Source: Marinobacter sp. F3R08 (GTDB taxonomy: Bacteria > Pseudomonadota > Gammaproteobacteria > Pseudomonadales > Oleiphilaceae). From it: a stretch of 64,000 bases of DNA. The notes under the pieces were generated by a model. That model made no database searches. It saw only the letters and a program-made list of their open reading frames with translations, and was not told the DNA's origin. The stretch is taken from contig NZ_JAHKPI010000015.1 of assembly GCF_018860425.1 (NCBI RefSeq), forward strand, positions 482,141 through 546,140. Direction: 5' to 3'. A program made the translations under genes and the position numbers. This document shows, piece after piece, positions 15,509-24,010 of the stretch (positions are counted from its first letter, which is position 1; each line of letters opens with the position of its first letter).

Positions 15509-16963
15509 TCAGCTGGAACAGCTGATATTCAGGTGCTTGCCCCAATCGGGTGGTAAAGCAGCATAGGCTTCGTCTTCCGGCTGCTCATCGTATGGCCGTT
15601 CCAGAACTTTGAGCAGCGATTTCATGGGCTCGTAGTCCCCGTTCTGAGCTTCCTGGATAACCTGTTGGGCCAGGTAGTTTCTCAGCACGTACTTTGGGTT
15701 CACCTTACACATCGCGTACTCCCGCTCATCGTGGGCGCGGGATTCATTCAGAAGTCGCTCCTCGTAACGCTCCAGCCACTGATCTGCCACGCTGCGATCC
15801 ACAAAAAGATCCCGTACAGGGCCGTAGCCCTTGCTATGGAGCCTGGACAAGGACCGGAAAAAGGCGGTGAAGTCCACCTGGTGCTCATGCAGCATGCTGA
15901 AGGTGTCCATGATCAGGTTCAGGTCGTCCGAGTCCTCGTTGGCGAGGCCCAGCTTGTCGCGCATGTTCTGCAAAAACCGTTCGTTGTAGGTCACCTCATA
16001 GCGGCGCAGAGCACGGCGTACGCCGTCCTCCTCCATCACGGGCAACAGGGCGGTAGCGAGAAACCGGCAGTTCTCAAAGCCCATTTGAGGCTGGCGGTTG
16101 TAGGCGTAGCGTCCACTCTGGTCGGTGTGGTTGCAGATGTAACCGGCATCGAAATCATCAAGGAACGCGAAGGGACCGTAATCGAAGGTGTCGCCGATGA
16201 TCGACATGTTGTCGCTGTTCATCACGCCATGACAGAAACCCACCGCTTGCCAGTCGGCGATCATCCGGGCGGTGTGTTCCACCACTTCTTCAAACCAGCG
16301 GGTATAGCGCTCGTCGTCCGGCAGGCCAATCAGATGAGGGAAGTGCAGCGCAATGACGTGCTCGATCAGCGTTTTGACCGTTTCCGGGCCTTCGTGGTGA
16401 GCGGCGAATTCAAAGTGACCGAAGCGGATATGACTCTGGGCCACCCGCACGAGTGCCGCTGCGGTCTCAATGGATTCCCTGCGTACCGGATCTTTGGCGC
16501 TTACCATGAACAGCGCCCGGGTGGTGGGAATTCCGAGACCATGCATGGCTTCACTGCAGAGGTATTCGCGAATGGTGGAGCGAAGCACGGCCCGACCATC
16601 GCCGAAACGGGAATAGGGGGTCATGCCGGCGCCTTTGAGGTGCCAGTCCCAGCGGCGGCCGTCCGGCCCGACGGTTTCCCATAGCAGCAGGCCCCGGCCG
16701 TCGCCCAGCTCCGGGTTGTAGACGCCGAACTGATGGCCGGTGTATTTCATGGCGACCGGGTCCATGCCCTCGAGTAGCTCGGATCCTGCGCCCACACCGA
16801 TCCAGTTTGACTCATCACCGGCGTGAAAGCCCATCTGTTCAGCCAGCTTGTGGTTAAAGCACACCATGTTTGCATCTTTCAGAGGCGAGGGCTGAACCCG
16901 GGTATAGAAACTGTCCGGGAGCTCCAGGTAACGATGCTCTACTCGAAACTCGTTGCTGCTCAT
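15509..16963 (-). CDS. selO: SelO/YdiU protein AMPylase
   Basis: A 484-residue SelO-family pseudokinase-fold enzyme, which transfers AMP from ATP to protein Ser/Thr/Tyr and is linked to redox stress. Visible signatures are GDGRAVLRSTIREYLCSEAM near residue 100-120 and CHGVMNSDNMSI followed by DYGPFAFLDDFD (active-site Asn/Asp). It ends in CSS; the eukaryotic homologue has selenocysteine near this point and bacterial ones a cysteine. The length matches E. coli YdiU (478). The frame extends to 17017, but the start at 16963 matches the family and has GGGAG upstream. It is divergent from the glucosylglycerate operon with 76 bp between starts. Confidence 0.94.
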   Translation of the reverse strand: MSSNEFRVEHRYLELPDSFYTRVQPSPLKDANMVCFNHKLAEQMGFHAGDESNWIGVGAGSELLEGMDPVAMKYTGHQFGVYNPELGDGRGLLLWETVGPDGRRWDWHLKGAGMTPYSRFGDGRAVLRSTIREYLCSEAMHGLGIPTTRALFMVSAKDPVRRESIETAAALVRVAQSHIRFGHFEFAAHHEGPETVKTLIEHVIALHFPHLIGLPDDERYTRWFEEVVEHTARMIADWQAVGFCHGVMNSDNMSIIGDTFDYGPFAFLDDFDAGYICNHTDQSGRYAYNRQPQMGFENCRFLATALLPVMEEDGVRRALRRYEVTYNERFLQNMRDKLGLANEDSDDLNLIMDTFSMLHEHQVDFTAFFRSLSRLHSKGYGPVRDLFVDRSVADQWLERYEERLLNESRAHDEREYAMCKVNPKYVLRNYLAQQVIQEAQNGDYEPMKSLLKVLERPYDEQPEDEAYAALPPDWGKHLNISCSS

Positions 16964-17039
16964 AAAACGCCTATACTCCCATTGGTATGAATTCTGCTGC
17001 TGTTTCTCATCAATCATCTGTTAAAACCGGAAATCCAAC

Positions 17040-17978
17040 GTGTCTGATCCCTTGTTAGAACAAACCGTCAGAGCCCTGATTCAACAGGAGGGGCTGCCCG
17101 ATACCTACGCCGAAACGGTAGAACAGACCATAGTGCCGCTGGCAGACCGGATCTGTGCTCTCCATGATACGGAAAAGCGGCCGGTTGTGATTGGCATTCA
17201 CGGGGCCCAGGGGACGGGGAAATCGACACTTACCCTGTTCTTGCGGGAAATCCTGGCTCGACACCGTAACCGTTCTACGGCCAACTTTTCCCTCGATGAT
17301 ATCTACCTTACCAGAGCTGAACGCCAGGACCTTGCCGAGCGGGTACATCCGTTGTTCAGAACCCGCGGTGTACCGGGTACTCATGATGTAGCGCTCGGAC
17401 AACAGGTTCTGCACCGTTTGCGAAGTGCTGGTCCGGGGGGCACAACGCCAATTCCGTCCTTCGACAAATCAAGGGATGACCGGGTTCCATCGGAAGCCTG
17501 GCCTGCGTTCAGTGGCCGCGCCGAAATAATCCTTGTGGAGGGTTGGTGCCTGGGCGCGCTGCCAGAGAGAGATGACGCGCTTGATGAGCCGTTGAACCGC
17601 CTGGAAGCAGAGGAGGACCCACAGAGGATCTGGCGCACTTATGTAAATGAGCAGCTGAAAGGCGAGTATCGCCCATTTTTTGGTGAGACTGATTGCCTGG
17701 TCATGCTGAAGGCTCCCTCTATGGAATGCGTTCTGGAGTGGCGCCGTCTGCAAGAGCAGAAATTGGCCCAGAAAACCATGGGTGCACCAAAAAAGAGCGA
17801 GGCCAACAGTAATGCACAGAATTTGCGCATTATGTCGGATGACGACATTACCCGCTTCGTTATGCACTACGAGCGTGTGACCCGGGCCTGCTTGGCCGAA
17901 ATGCCGGGCAGGGCGGATGTCCTTATCGAGGTGGCCGAGAATCACTCCCTGGGCTTGCCGACGTTTCGCGCTGAATAA
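17040..17978 (+). CDS. D-glycerate 3-kinase-like P-loop kinase
   Basis: A 312-residue P-loop kinase of the plant-GLYK/Tda10-like class. Walker A is GAQGTGKST at residues 55-63; FSLDDIYLTRAER and IPSFDKSRDDR are the substrate-region motifs of this family, and VEGWCLGA follows. Family members phosphorylate D-glycerate to 3-phosphoglycerate. That fits this operon well, since the product is the acceptor used by the glucosyltransferase encoded downstream, and glycerate is released by the phosphorylase. The start is GTG at 17040. The next gene begins 11 nt after the stop. No membrane segment. The exact product isomer (3-PG) is inferred from family and context. Confidence 0.85.
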   Translation: MSDPLLEQTVRALIQQEGLPDTYAETVEQTIVPLADRICALHDTEKRPVVIGIHGAQGTGKSTLTLFLREILARHRNRSTANFSLDDIYLTRAERQDLAERVHPLFRTRGVPGTHDVALGQQVLHRLRSAGPGGTTPIPSFDKSRDDRVPSEAWPAFSGRAEIILVEGWCLGALPERDDALDEPLNRLEAEEDPQRIWRTYVNEQLKGEYRPFFGETDCLVMLKAPSMECVLEWRRLQEQKLAQKTMGAPKKSEANSNAQNLRIMSDDDITRFVMHYERVTRACLAEMPGRADVLIEVAENHSLGLPTFRAE

Positions 17979-17989
17979 CGGAGACCCGC

Positions 17990-18805
17990 ATGACAAGGCC
18001 TCATTTACTCATCTTTTCTGATCTCGATGGTACTTTGCTTGATCACGATGATTACTGCTGGCAGGCGGCGGCTCCGGCTCTGGCAAAGCTGAGAGCTGCG
18101 GGTATTCCGCTGGTTCTTAACTCCAGTAAAACCTTGCCGGAAATCAGGGCACTGCGGGAGGAGCTTGGGAATACCGATCCGTTTATCGTCGAAAACGGTG
18201 CAGCGGTGGTCATTCCAGTGGGCGCCTTTGGCAATGCAACTGACGAAGTGGTGAATTTTGGTGCAACCCGTGAGCGGGTTCTCGAGGTACTTGAAGATCA
18301 ACGGCAAAAGGGTGCGCGATTCTGGGGGTTTGCTGACATGTCGGCGCAAGCGTTGGCAGAGGAAACCGGCCTGACGATAGCGGCCGCTGGACGTGCGAAG
18401 GAGCGGCATGGAACCGAGCCGCTGATATGGCAGGGAACGGATGACGAGCTGGAGATATTCGAGACGGCTCTCGCTGAGGAGAAGTTGCGGTTGGTGGCCG
18501 GTGGGAGGTTTCTTCATGCAATGGGTGTTTTTGATAAGGCCGATGGGGCCCGGTTCTTGCTAAATAAATACAGAGAGCAATATCGGGAGCAGGATGGCGA
18601 TGAGCCATTGGTCGCTATTGCCCTGGGTGACAGCCCCAACGATCAGCAAATGCTGGAATCGGTGGATATTCCGGTGGTGATCCGGGGCGTAAACAGCGAA
18701 CAGGTGCAGTTACCCGCGGCAAAGCACGCCATGCGCTCCCTCAAACCCGGCCCAGAAGGCTGGAATGAGTGCGTACTCAATATCCTGGTTGAGTACGGAT
18801 ACTGA
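17990..18805 (+). CDS. Glucosyl/mannosyl-3-phosphoglycerate phosphatase (HAD-IIB)
   Basis: A 271-residue HAD-superfamily phosphatase of the mannosyl-3-phosphoglycerate phosphatase group (E. coli YedP-like). Motif I is FSDLDGTLLD with Asp11 (nucleophile) and Asp13, motif II is LNSSKT, the IIB cap carries FIVENGAAVVIP, and motif IV is ALGDSPNDQQML. It removes the phosphate from a hexosyl-3-phosphoglycerate to give the free solute. The neighbouring synthase is of the glucosyl type, so the substrate is probably glucosyl-3-phosphoglycerate, although the family name refers to mannosyl. It sits 11 nt after the kinase and 14 nt before the synthase gene in one operon. Confidence 0.85.
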   Translation: MTRPHLLIFSDLDGTLLDHDDYCWQAAAPALAKLRAAGIPLVLNSSKTLPEIRALREELGNTDPFIVENGAAVVIPVGAFGNATDEVVNFGATRERVLEVLEDQRQKGARFWGFADMSAQALAEETGLTIAAAGRAKERHGTEPLIWQGTDDELEIFETALAEEKLRLVAGGRFLHAMGVFDKADGARFLLNKYREQYREQDGDEPLVAIALGDSPNDQQMLESVDIPVVIRGVNSEQVQLPAAKHAMRSLKPGPEGWNECVLNILVEYGY

Positions 18806-18819
18806 AAAGGAGAGCCGCC

Positions 18820-20043
18820 ATGGGCGACTTTTACCAGAATGGCATTATCACAACCCTTCATAACCTTGTTCGGCGTCCGGTGGAGGATCTGGAAGCGGAG
18901 TTGATGAGTTTTCGCAAGGCCCGGCCCATGTCACTGGTACTGCCATCGCTGTACTCCGAACTGGAAGGCCCGGCCCTGAAGAATATTGTCCACGAGCTGG
19001 GCAAGGTGCCGTATCTGGATCAGATTGTTATTGGCCTGGATCGTGCCAATGAACAGCAATACCGTCATGCCCTCGAGTATTTCGCGGAATTGCCACAGAA
19101 CTTCAAGGTCCTTTGGAACGACGGCCCCCGTCTCAGACAGATTGACCTCAAGCTGCGCGAGCAGAATCTGGCGCCGACGGAAATGGGCAAGGGACGCAAT
19201 GTCTGGTACTGCTTTGGCTATGTTCTGGCCTCGGGGGTCAGCAAGTCCGTCGCATTGCATGACTGCGATATCCTCACCTATTCAAGAGATCTCGTTGCTC
19301 GTCTTATCTATCCCGTCGCCAACCCAGGCTTCAACTACATGTTCTGCAAAGGGTACTACGCCCGTGTGGCCGATGGAAAAATGAACGGGCGGGTAAGCCG
19401 GCTCCTGGTAACACCACTCATTCGCGCTCTGAAGAAAGTCTGTGGTCCGAATGACTTTCTGGACTATCTGGACAGCTACCGGTATCCCCTGGCAGGGGAG
19501 TTCTCTTTCCGCACAGATGTAATCAATGATTTACGGATTCCCAGCGACTGGGGACTGGAGATCGGCGTACTTTCGGAAATGAAACGCAATTACGCCACCA
19601 ACCGGCTGTGTCAGGTTGATATTGCCGATGTTTACGATCACAAACACCAGGAATTGTCCCCGGAAGATGCCAGTAAGGGGCTGTCTAAAATGAGCATGGA
19701 CATCGCCAAGGCGCTGTTTCGTAAGCTGGCGACCAATGGCGAGGTTTTCTCCAACGAGAAGTTTCGTACCCTCAAGGCGACTTATTTCCGGATTGCACTG
19801 GATTTTGTGGAAACCTATCAGAACGACGCCATCATCAATGGACTGAGCTTCGACCGGCACAAGGAAGAAAAAGCGGTGGAGCTGTTTGCCCAGAACGTGA
19901 TGCGCGCCGGTGCCTATTTCCTCGATAACCCGATGGATACGCCGTTTATTCCGAGCTGGAACCGGGTCACCAGTGCCATTCCTGATATCAAAGAGCAGCT
20001 GCTGGAGGCTGTAGAGTTGGACAATGAGGAGTTTCGGCCATGA
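18820..20043 (+). CDS. gpgS: Glucosyl-3-phosphoglycerate synthase (GT81-like)
   Basis: A 407-residue GT-A glycosyltransferase related to GpgS of Persephonella and mycobacteria. ARPMSLVLPSLYSELEGP starts the nucleotide-sugar domain, the metal-binding DxD is in VALHDCDILTYSRD (about residue 147), and the acceptor-side part contains YPLAGEFSF and WGLEIGVLSEM, typical of GpgS. It joins glucose from an NDP-glucose to 3-phosphoglycerate. Mannosyl donor use cannot be excluded from sequence. AAGGAG lies upstream of the ATG. It overlaps the phosphorylase gene by 4 nt (ATGA), so translation is coupled. Confidence 0.88.
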   Translation: MGDFYQNGIITTLHNLVRRPVEDLEAELMSFRKARPMSLVLPSLYSELEGPALKNIVHELGKVPYLDQIVIGLDRANEQQYRHALEYFAELPQNFKVLWNDGPRLRQIDLKLREQNLAPTEMGKGRNVWYCFGYVLASGVSKSVALHDCDILTYSRDLVARLIYPVANPGFNYMFCKGYYARVADGKMNGRVSRLLVTPLIRALKKVCGPNDFLDYLDSYRYPLAGEFSFRTDVINDLRIPSDWGLEIGVLSEMKRNYATNRLCQVDIADVYDHKHQELSPEDASKGLSKMSMDIAKALFRKLATNGEVFSNEKFRTLKATYFRIALDFVETYQNDAIINGLSFDRHKEEKAVELFAQNVMRAGAYFLDNPMDTPFIPSWNRVTSAIPDIKEQLLEAVELDNEEFRP

Positions 20044-21779
20044 CCCAGCCTCTGAAAGCCAAACTGGTTTCCATGCTGGAAGTTGTCTATCCGGAACTGG
20101 ATTGGGACAGTCTGTCGGATCAATTGCTGGCCACCATGGGGCTGGAGCCTGACCAGACGCCTCCGCCGGCACACCGGAACAACTGGGACGAAGAGGATGT
20201 GCTGCTGATCACCTATGCTGACACGGTGCAGCGTGCGGATGAAAAGCCCCTGCAGACATTGCACAGGTTTCTGGGCGACTGCTTGTCCGATACGGTGTCG
20301 TCGGTGCACATACTGCCGTTTTTTCCCTACAGCTCCGATGATGGCTTCTCGGTCATGGACTACCTGGCGGTGAATGAGTCACACGGAAACTGGGAGGATA
20401 TTGAACGCATCGCCGGTGACTACAAGTTGATGGCGGATCTGGTCATCAACCACATGTCGGCCCGTAGCCGGTGGTTCGAGAATTTTCGCAAACGGATTGA
20501 GCCTGGAAAGGACTACTTTTTTGAAGGCAACCCCCGGGATGATCTGAGTGCTGTGGTGCGTCCCCGAACCTCGCCGCTTCTGAACCCGGTACAGACCGAC
20601 GACGGCGAGCGCTACGTCTGGTGTACGTTCAGTGAAGACCAGGTAGATCTGAATTTTGCCAATCCGAAGGTGCTGGTCGAGTTTGCAGCTATTATCCGGA
20701 AGTATCTGGAGCGGGGGATCATACTGTTCCGGCTGGATGCGGTTGCCTTTCTCTGGAAGGAACCAGGCACGCCCTGCATTCATCTTCAGCAAACCCACGA
20801 ACTGATCAAGATCCTGCGTCTGCTGATTGAGCACCATAGCCCTGATGCGGTTGTCATTACCGAGACCAATGTGCCTAACCGGGAGAATCTGACCTACTTC
20901 GGCAATGCCAACGAAGCCCATGTCATTTATAACTTTTCTCTGCCGCCCCTGCTGATCAATACGCTGGTGACCGGTGATTGCAGGCACCTGAAAACCTGGC
21001 TGATGAGTATGCCGCCGGCGCAGATGGGCACCACGTATCTGAACTTTATTGCTTCCCATGACGGTATCGGCATGCGACCGACCGACGGTTTGCTGAGCGA
21101 TGAAGAAAAGCAGCGGCTGATCAATACCATGGACTCTTTTGGTGGGAAAGTGTCGTATCGACGGACACCGGATGGCCGGGATCAGCCCTATGAAATCAAT
21201 ATTGCCCTTTACGATGCGCTACAGGGTACGGCCGAATCGGGGCGGGATCACTGGCAAGTGCAGCGTTTTATTTGCGCCCACACAGTGATGCTGGCACTTG
21301 AAGGTATACCTGCCTTCTATATCCACAGTCTGCTGGCGACGGAAAATGATCTGGAGCGGGTGGAGCACACCGGCCGGCTGCGGTCCATCAATCGCAGTCA
21401 GTGGCAGTTGGATGATCTGGAGAAGAAGCTGGCGGACCCTCTGAGCCATCACAGTGAAGCGTTCAACGAGCTCAAGCGTCTGATTGCTATTCGCCGACAG
21501 CAGCCAGCATTTCATCCCAATGCTACTCAGTTCACCCTGCATCTCGGTCTTCAGCTGTTCGGCTTCTGGCGTCAGAGTATGCGCCGAGATCAATCAATCT
21601 TCTGCATTCATAACATCAGTGATGAAACTCAGCAGATTGCGCTAAGTGACATTAATCTGATCGGGACCGACCACTGGCAGGATCTGATTTCCGGAATGGC
21701 AATTGATGATTTGTCCGGTTCAATCACCCTGAAACCCTATCAGAGCGTGTGGTTGTCCAACCTCAGCATGACTACCTGA
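20040..21779 (+). CDS. GH13_18 sugar phosphorylase, probably glucosylglycerate phosphorylase
   Basis: A 579-residue enzyme of the sucrose-phosphorylase subfamily of GH13. The (beta/alpha)8 catalytic residues can be placed: nucleophile Asp233 in FRLDAVAFLWKEPG, acid/base Glu275 in VITETNVPNRE, and Asp341 in IASHDGIG. The family includes sucrose, sucrose-6-phosphate, glucosylglycerol and glucosylglycerate phosphorylases (E. coli YcjM). The context with glycerate kinase, GpgS and the phosphatase makes 2-O-glucosylglycerate the best substrate guess, split by phosphate into glucose 1-phosphate and D-glycerate. Sucrose cleavage cannot be excluded from sequence. It is the last gene of the operon. 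Confidence 0.85.
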   Translation: MTQPLKAKLVSMLEVVYPELDWDSLSDQLLATMGLEPDQTPPPAHRNNWDEEDVLLITYADTVQRADEKPLQTLHRFLGDCLSDTVSSVHILPFFPYSSDDGFSVMDYLAVNESHGNWEDIERIAGDYKLMADLVINHMSARSRWFENFRKRIEPGKDYFFEGNPRDDLSAVVRPRTSPLLNPVQTDDGERYVWCTFSEDQVDLNFANPKVLVEFAAIIRKYLERGIILFRLDAVAFLWKEPGTPCIHLQQTHELIKILRLLIEHHSPDAVVITETNVPNRENLTYFGNANEAHVIYNFSLPPLLINTLVTGDCRHLKTWLMSMPPAQMGTTYLNFIASHDGIGMRPTDGLLSDEEKQRLINTMDSFGGKVSYRRTPDGRDQPYEINIALYDALQGTAESGRDHWQVQRFICAHTVMLALEGIPAFYIHSLLATENDLERVEHTGRLRSINRSQWQLDDLEKKLADPLSHHSEAFNELKRLIAIRRQQPAFHPNATQFTLHLGLQLFGFWRQSMRRDQSIFCIHNISDETQQIALSDINLIGTDHWQDLISGMAIDDLSGSITLKPYQSVWLSNLSMTT

Positions 21780-21880
21780 TCAACCGGGACGCCATTGCTT
21801 GGCTGCCTGACGTCATTTGTGCAATGCTCGGAAAACATAGGGTATCCTGAGCCCACACGAGCAAGGCTGAGACGTTACAC

Positions 21881-22849
21881 ATGATCAAAGCAATCAAGGT
21901 AGCCGGGGGTAATCTCAGTTGGGATTCCTGGGAAGGACCGGGAGAGCCAGCGGCGGATCACGTTGAAATTGATGTTGTCTGGAGCGCTGTTAATCGAGCG
22001 GATCTGATGCAGCGCGCTGGTGTCTATCCGCCACCCCCGGGAGCGTCAGACATCCTCGGGCTTGAGGTCAGTGGCCGGATTGCCTCGGTTGGATCAGGCG
22101 TTACCCATTTCAAGCCTGGCGACGAGGTGTGTGCCTTGCTGACGGGTGGCGGGTACGCAACCCGGGTCGTGGTGCCGGCGGTGCAGGTGTTACCGGTACC
22201 CAAGGGCTTCTCTCTTGAAAAAGCGGCGGCGATTCCGGAGGTTTTTGCCACAGCCTGGCTCAACCTCTACCACGAAGCCGTGCTGAAGCCTGGGGAGCGT
22301 GTGCTTCTGCATGCGGGCGCCAGTGGTCTTGGGACCGCTGTGATCCAGCTGGCTACCGCTTTTGGTAACCCGGTCTTTGCAACTGCTGGCAATGACACCA
22401 AACTGGAGATTTGCCGGAAGCTCGGGGCCAGTGGCGTCTGGAACCGTAATGAGGGATCCTTTGTGGATGCCGTCACCTCCTGGGGTGGCGTCGATATGGT
22501 GCTGGACCCGGTAGGGGGCAGCTATATTGCAGAAGATCAGCGGGTTCTGAATGTTGATGGCCGGATCGTGCTGATCGGGCTGATGGGGGGGCGGATGGCC
22601 GAGGTAGATCTGGGCACCATGCTGATCAAACGGCAGCGCCTGATCGGGTCTACTCTGCGTTCCCGTACTGTTGAGGACAAAGGAGCGATGATGCAGGCGC
22701 TCTACCGGCATGTCTGGCCACTGCTGGCTGCTGGCCAGATCGAGCCTCTGATTGATAGCAAGTGGTCGATCGGGGATGCGGAAGAGGCGATGGCCTATGT
22801 GGCCGAGAACAGGAACATTGGAAAAGTTCTCCTGAACATCTCGGCCTGA
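21881..22849 (+). CDS. PIG3-type NAD(P)H quinone oxidoreductase (MDR family)
   Basis: A 322-residue zinc-independent medium-chain dehydrogenase/reductase. The N-terminus is typical of the quinone oxidoreductase PIG3 group: NRADLMQRAGVYPPPPGAS, then LGLEVSGRIASVG. The Rossmann signature is LLHAGASGLGTAVIQLA near residues 145-162. It likely reduces quinones or similar electrophiles with NADPH. It lies 101 bp after the solute operon, is convergent with another MDR gene, and I see no evidence it belongs to the solute pathway. Confidence 0.9.
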   Translation: MIKAIKVAGGNLSWDSWEGPGEPAADHVEIDVVWSAVNRADLMQRAGVYPPPPGASDILGLEVSGRIASVGSGVTHFKPGDEVCALLTGGGYATRVVVPAVQVLPVPKGFSLEKAAAIPEVFATAWLNLYHEAVLKPGERVLLHAGASGLGTAVIQLATAFGNPVFATAGNDTKLEICRKLGASGVWNRNEGSFVDAVTSWGGVDMVLDPVGGSYIAEDQRVLNVDGRIVLIGLMGGRMAEVDLGTMLIKRQRLIGSTLRSRTVEDKGAMMQALYRHVWPLLAAGQIEPLIDSKWSIGDAEEAMAYVAENRNIGKVLLNISA

Positions 22850-22880
22850 TCACAGGATCCATCGCACCTCGTTCAGTCAA

Positions 22881-23906
22881 TCAATCAGCGATGTGAACCA
22901 GTTGCTTGCCGAAGTTTTTGCCTTTGAGCATGCCTTTGAAGGCATCAACGGCGTTTTCCAGGCCTTCGGCAACGGTTTCCCGGTATTTCAATTCACCGGA
23001 AGCAACCCGAGAAGCCAGGATATCGGTGATTTCCTGATGCTGGTCCTGCCACTCGGTTACCAGGAAAAAGCGGTGCTCGGGCACCGGATCAAGTGCTTTG
23101 AGTACGTGGAACGGGGTCTCGACACTGGCCATATCGGTAGCGTTGTAAGCAGAGACATAGCCACAGATAGGGACCCGCGCGCCGGGGTTAAGCAACGGAG
23201 CCACAGCTTTTGTGACCGCGCCTCCCACGTTTTCAAAGTATATGTCGATGCCATCAGGGCAGGCTGCTTTCAAGTCTGCCTCCAGGTTGCCCGCCTTGTA
23301 ATCAACACAGGCATCAAAGCCGAGTTCCTTGACCACGTAATTACACTTCTCCGGCCCGCCGGCAACGCCAACGACGCGGCAACCTTCTGATTTTGCCGTT
23401 TGGCCAACAACGGTTCCCACCGGACCGGAGGCTGCAGAAACAACCACAGTATCGCCCGCTTGCGGTTTGCCAACGTGCATCAGACCGCAATAGCCGGTGC
23501 GGCCGGGCATTCCGGCCACGCCAAGGAAGGCCTGGAGCGGAACGTTGTCGTGTTGCTGGATTTTATACACCATCGGCGCATTGGCAGGAAAAGTAACGTA
23601 CTCCTGCCAGCCTGAATAACAGGTGACCAGATCACCGACCCTCAAGGCATCTGAGCGGGACTCTACCACCCGGGCAACACTCTCGCCGACGATGGGTTCG
23701 TCGATGCCGATAGGGTCCATGTAACCTTTGGCGTCGTTCATGCGAGGGCGCATATAAGGGTCCAGTGACAGCCAGAGCACCTGAACAACGACTTCACCCT
23801 CCTCCGGGGATCGGACCGGGCGGCTTTCGAGTACCAGATCGTCCTGCTGAATTTCACCTTGTGGGCGCTGCTTGAGCACAACGGCTCGATTTTGGTATTC
23901 ACTCAC
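22881..23906 (-). CDS. NADP-dependent MDR oxidoreductase (CurA/YncB-like)
   Basis: A 341-residue medium-chain reductase of the leukotriene B4 dehydrogenase / YncB group. Signatures are SLDPYMRPRMND near the N-terminus, VVVSAASGPVGTVVGQTAKSEGCRVVG as nucleotide-binding motif and DIYFENVGG. It is predicted to reduce alpha,beta-unsaturated carbonyls (as CurA reduces curcumin) with NADPH. The open frame extends to 23957, but GTG at 23906 is chosen because CGGAGAAATCAC precedes it and the conserved domain starts SEYQNRAVVLKQRPQG. It is convergent with the PIG3-type gene. Confidence 0.88.
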   Translation of the reverse strand: MSEYQNRAVVLKQRPQGEIQQDDLVLESRPVRSPEEGEVVVQVLWLSLDPYMRPRMNDAKGYMDPIGIDEPIVGESVARVVESRSDALRVGDLVTCYSGWQEYVTFPANAPMVYKIQQHDNVPLQAFLGVAGMPGRTGYCGLMHVGKPQAGDTVVVSAASGPVGTVVGQTAKSEGCRVVGVAGGPEKCNYVVKELGFDACVDYKAGNLEADLKAACPDGIDIYFENVGGAVTKAVAPLLNPGARVPICGYVSAYNATDMASVETPFHVLKALDPVPEHRFFLVTEWQDQHQEITDILASRVASGELKYRETVAEGLENAVDAFKGMLKGKNFGKQLVHIAD

Positions 23907-24010
23907 GTGATTTCTCCGGTTGCATAATGAGACCAAATTAGGGTGAAGCAGAATCAAATGCCGGTCAACTCTTTATGCGCGACAAGGTTCCCGGGCCAGG
24001 AAGACAATCA

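Noticed and set aside
15665..16684. A long plus-strand open frame opposite selO
   Set aside because: The translation is repetitive in hydrophobic and basic residues with no family resemblance, while selO on the other strand shows clear signatures.
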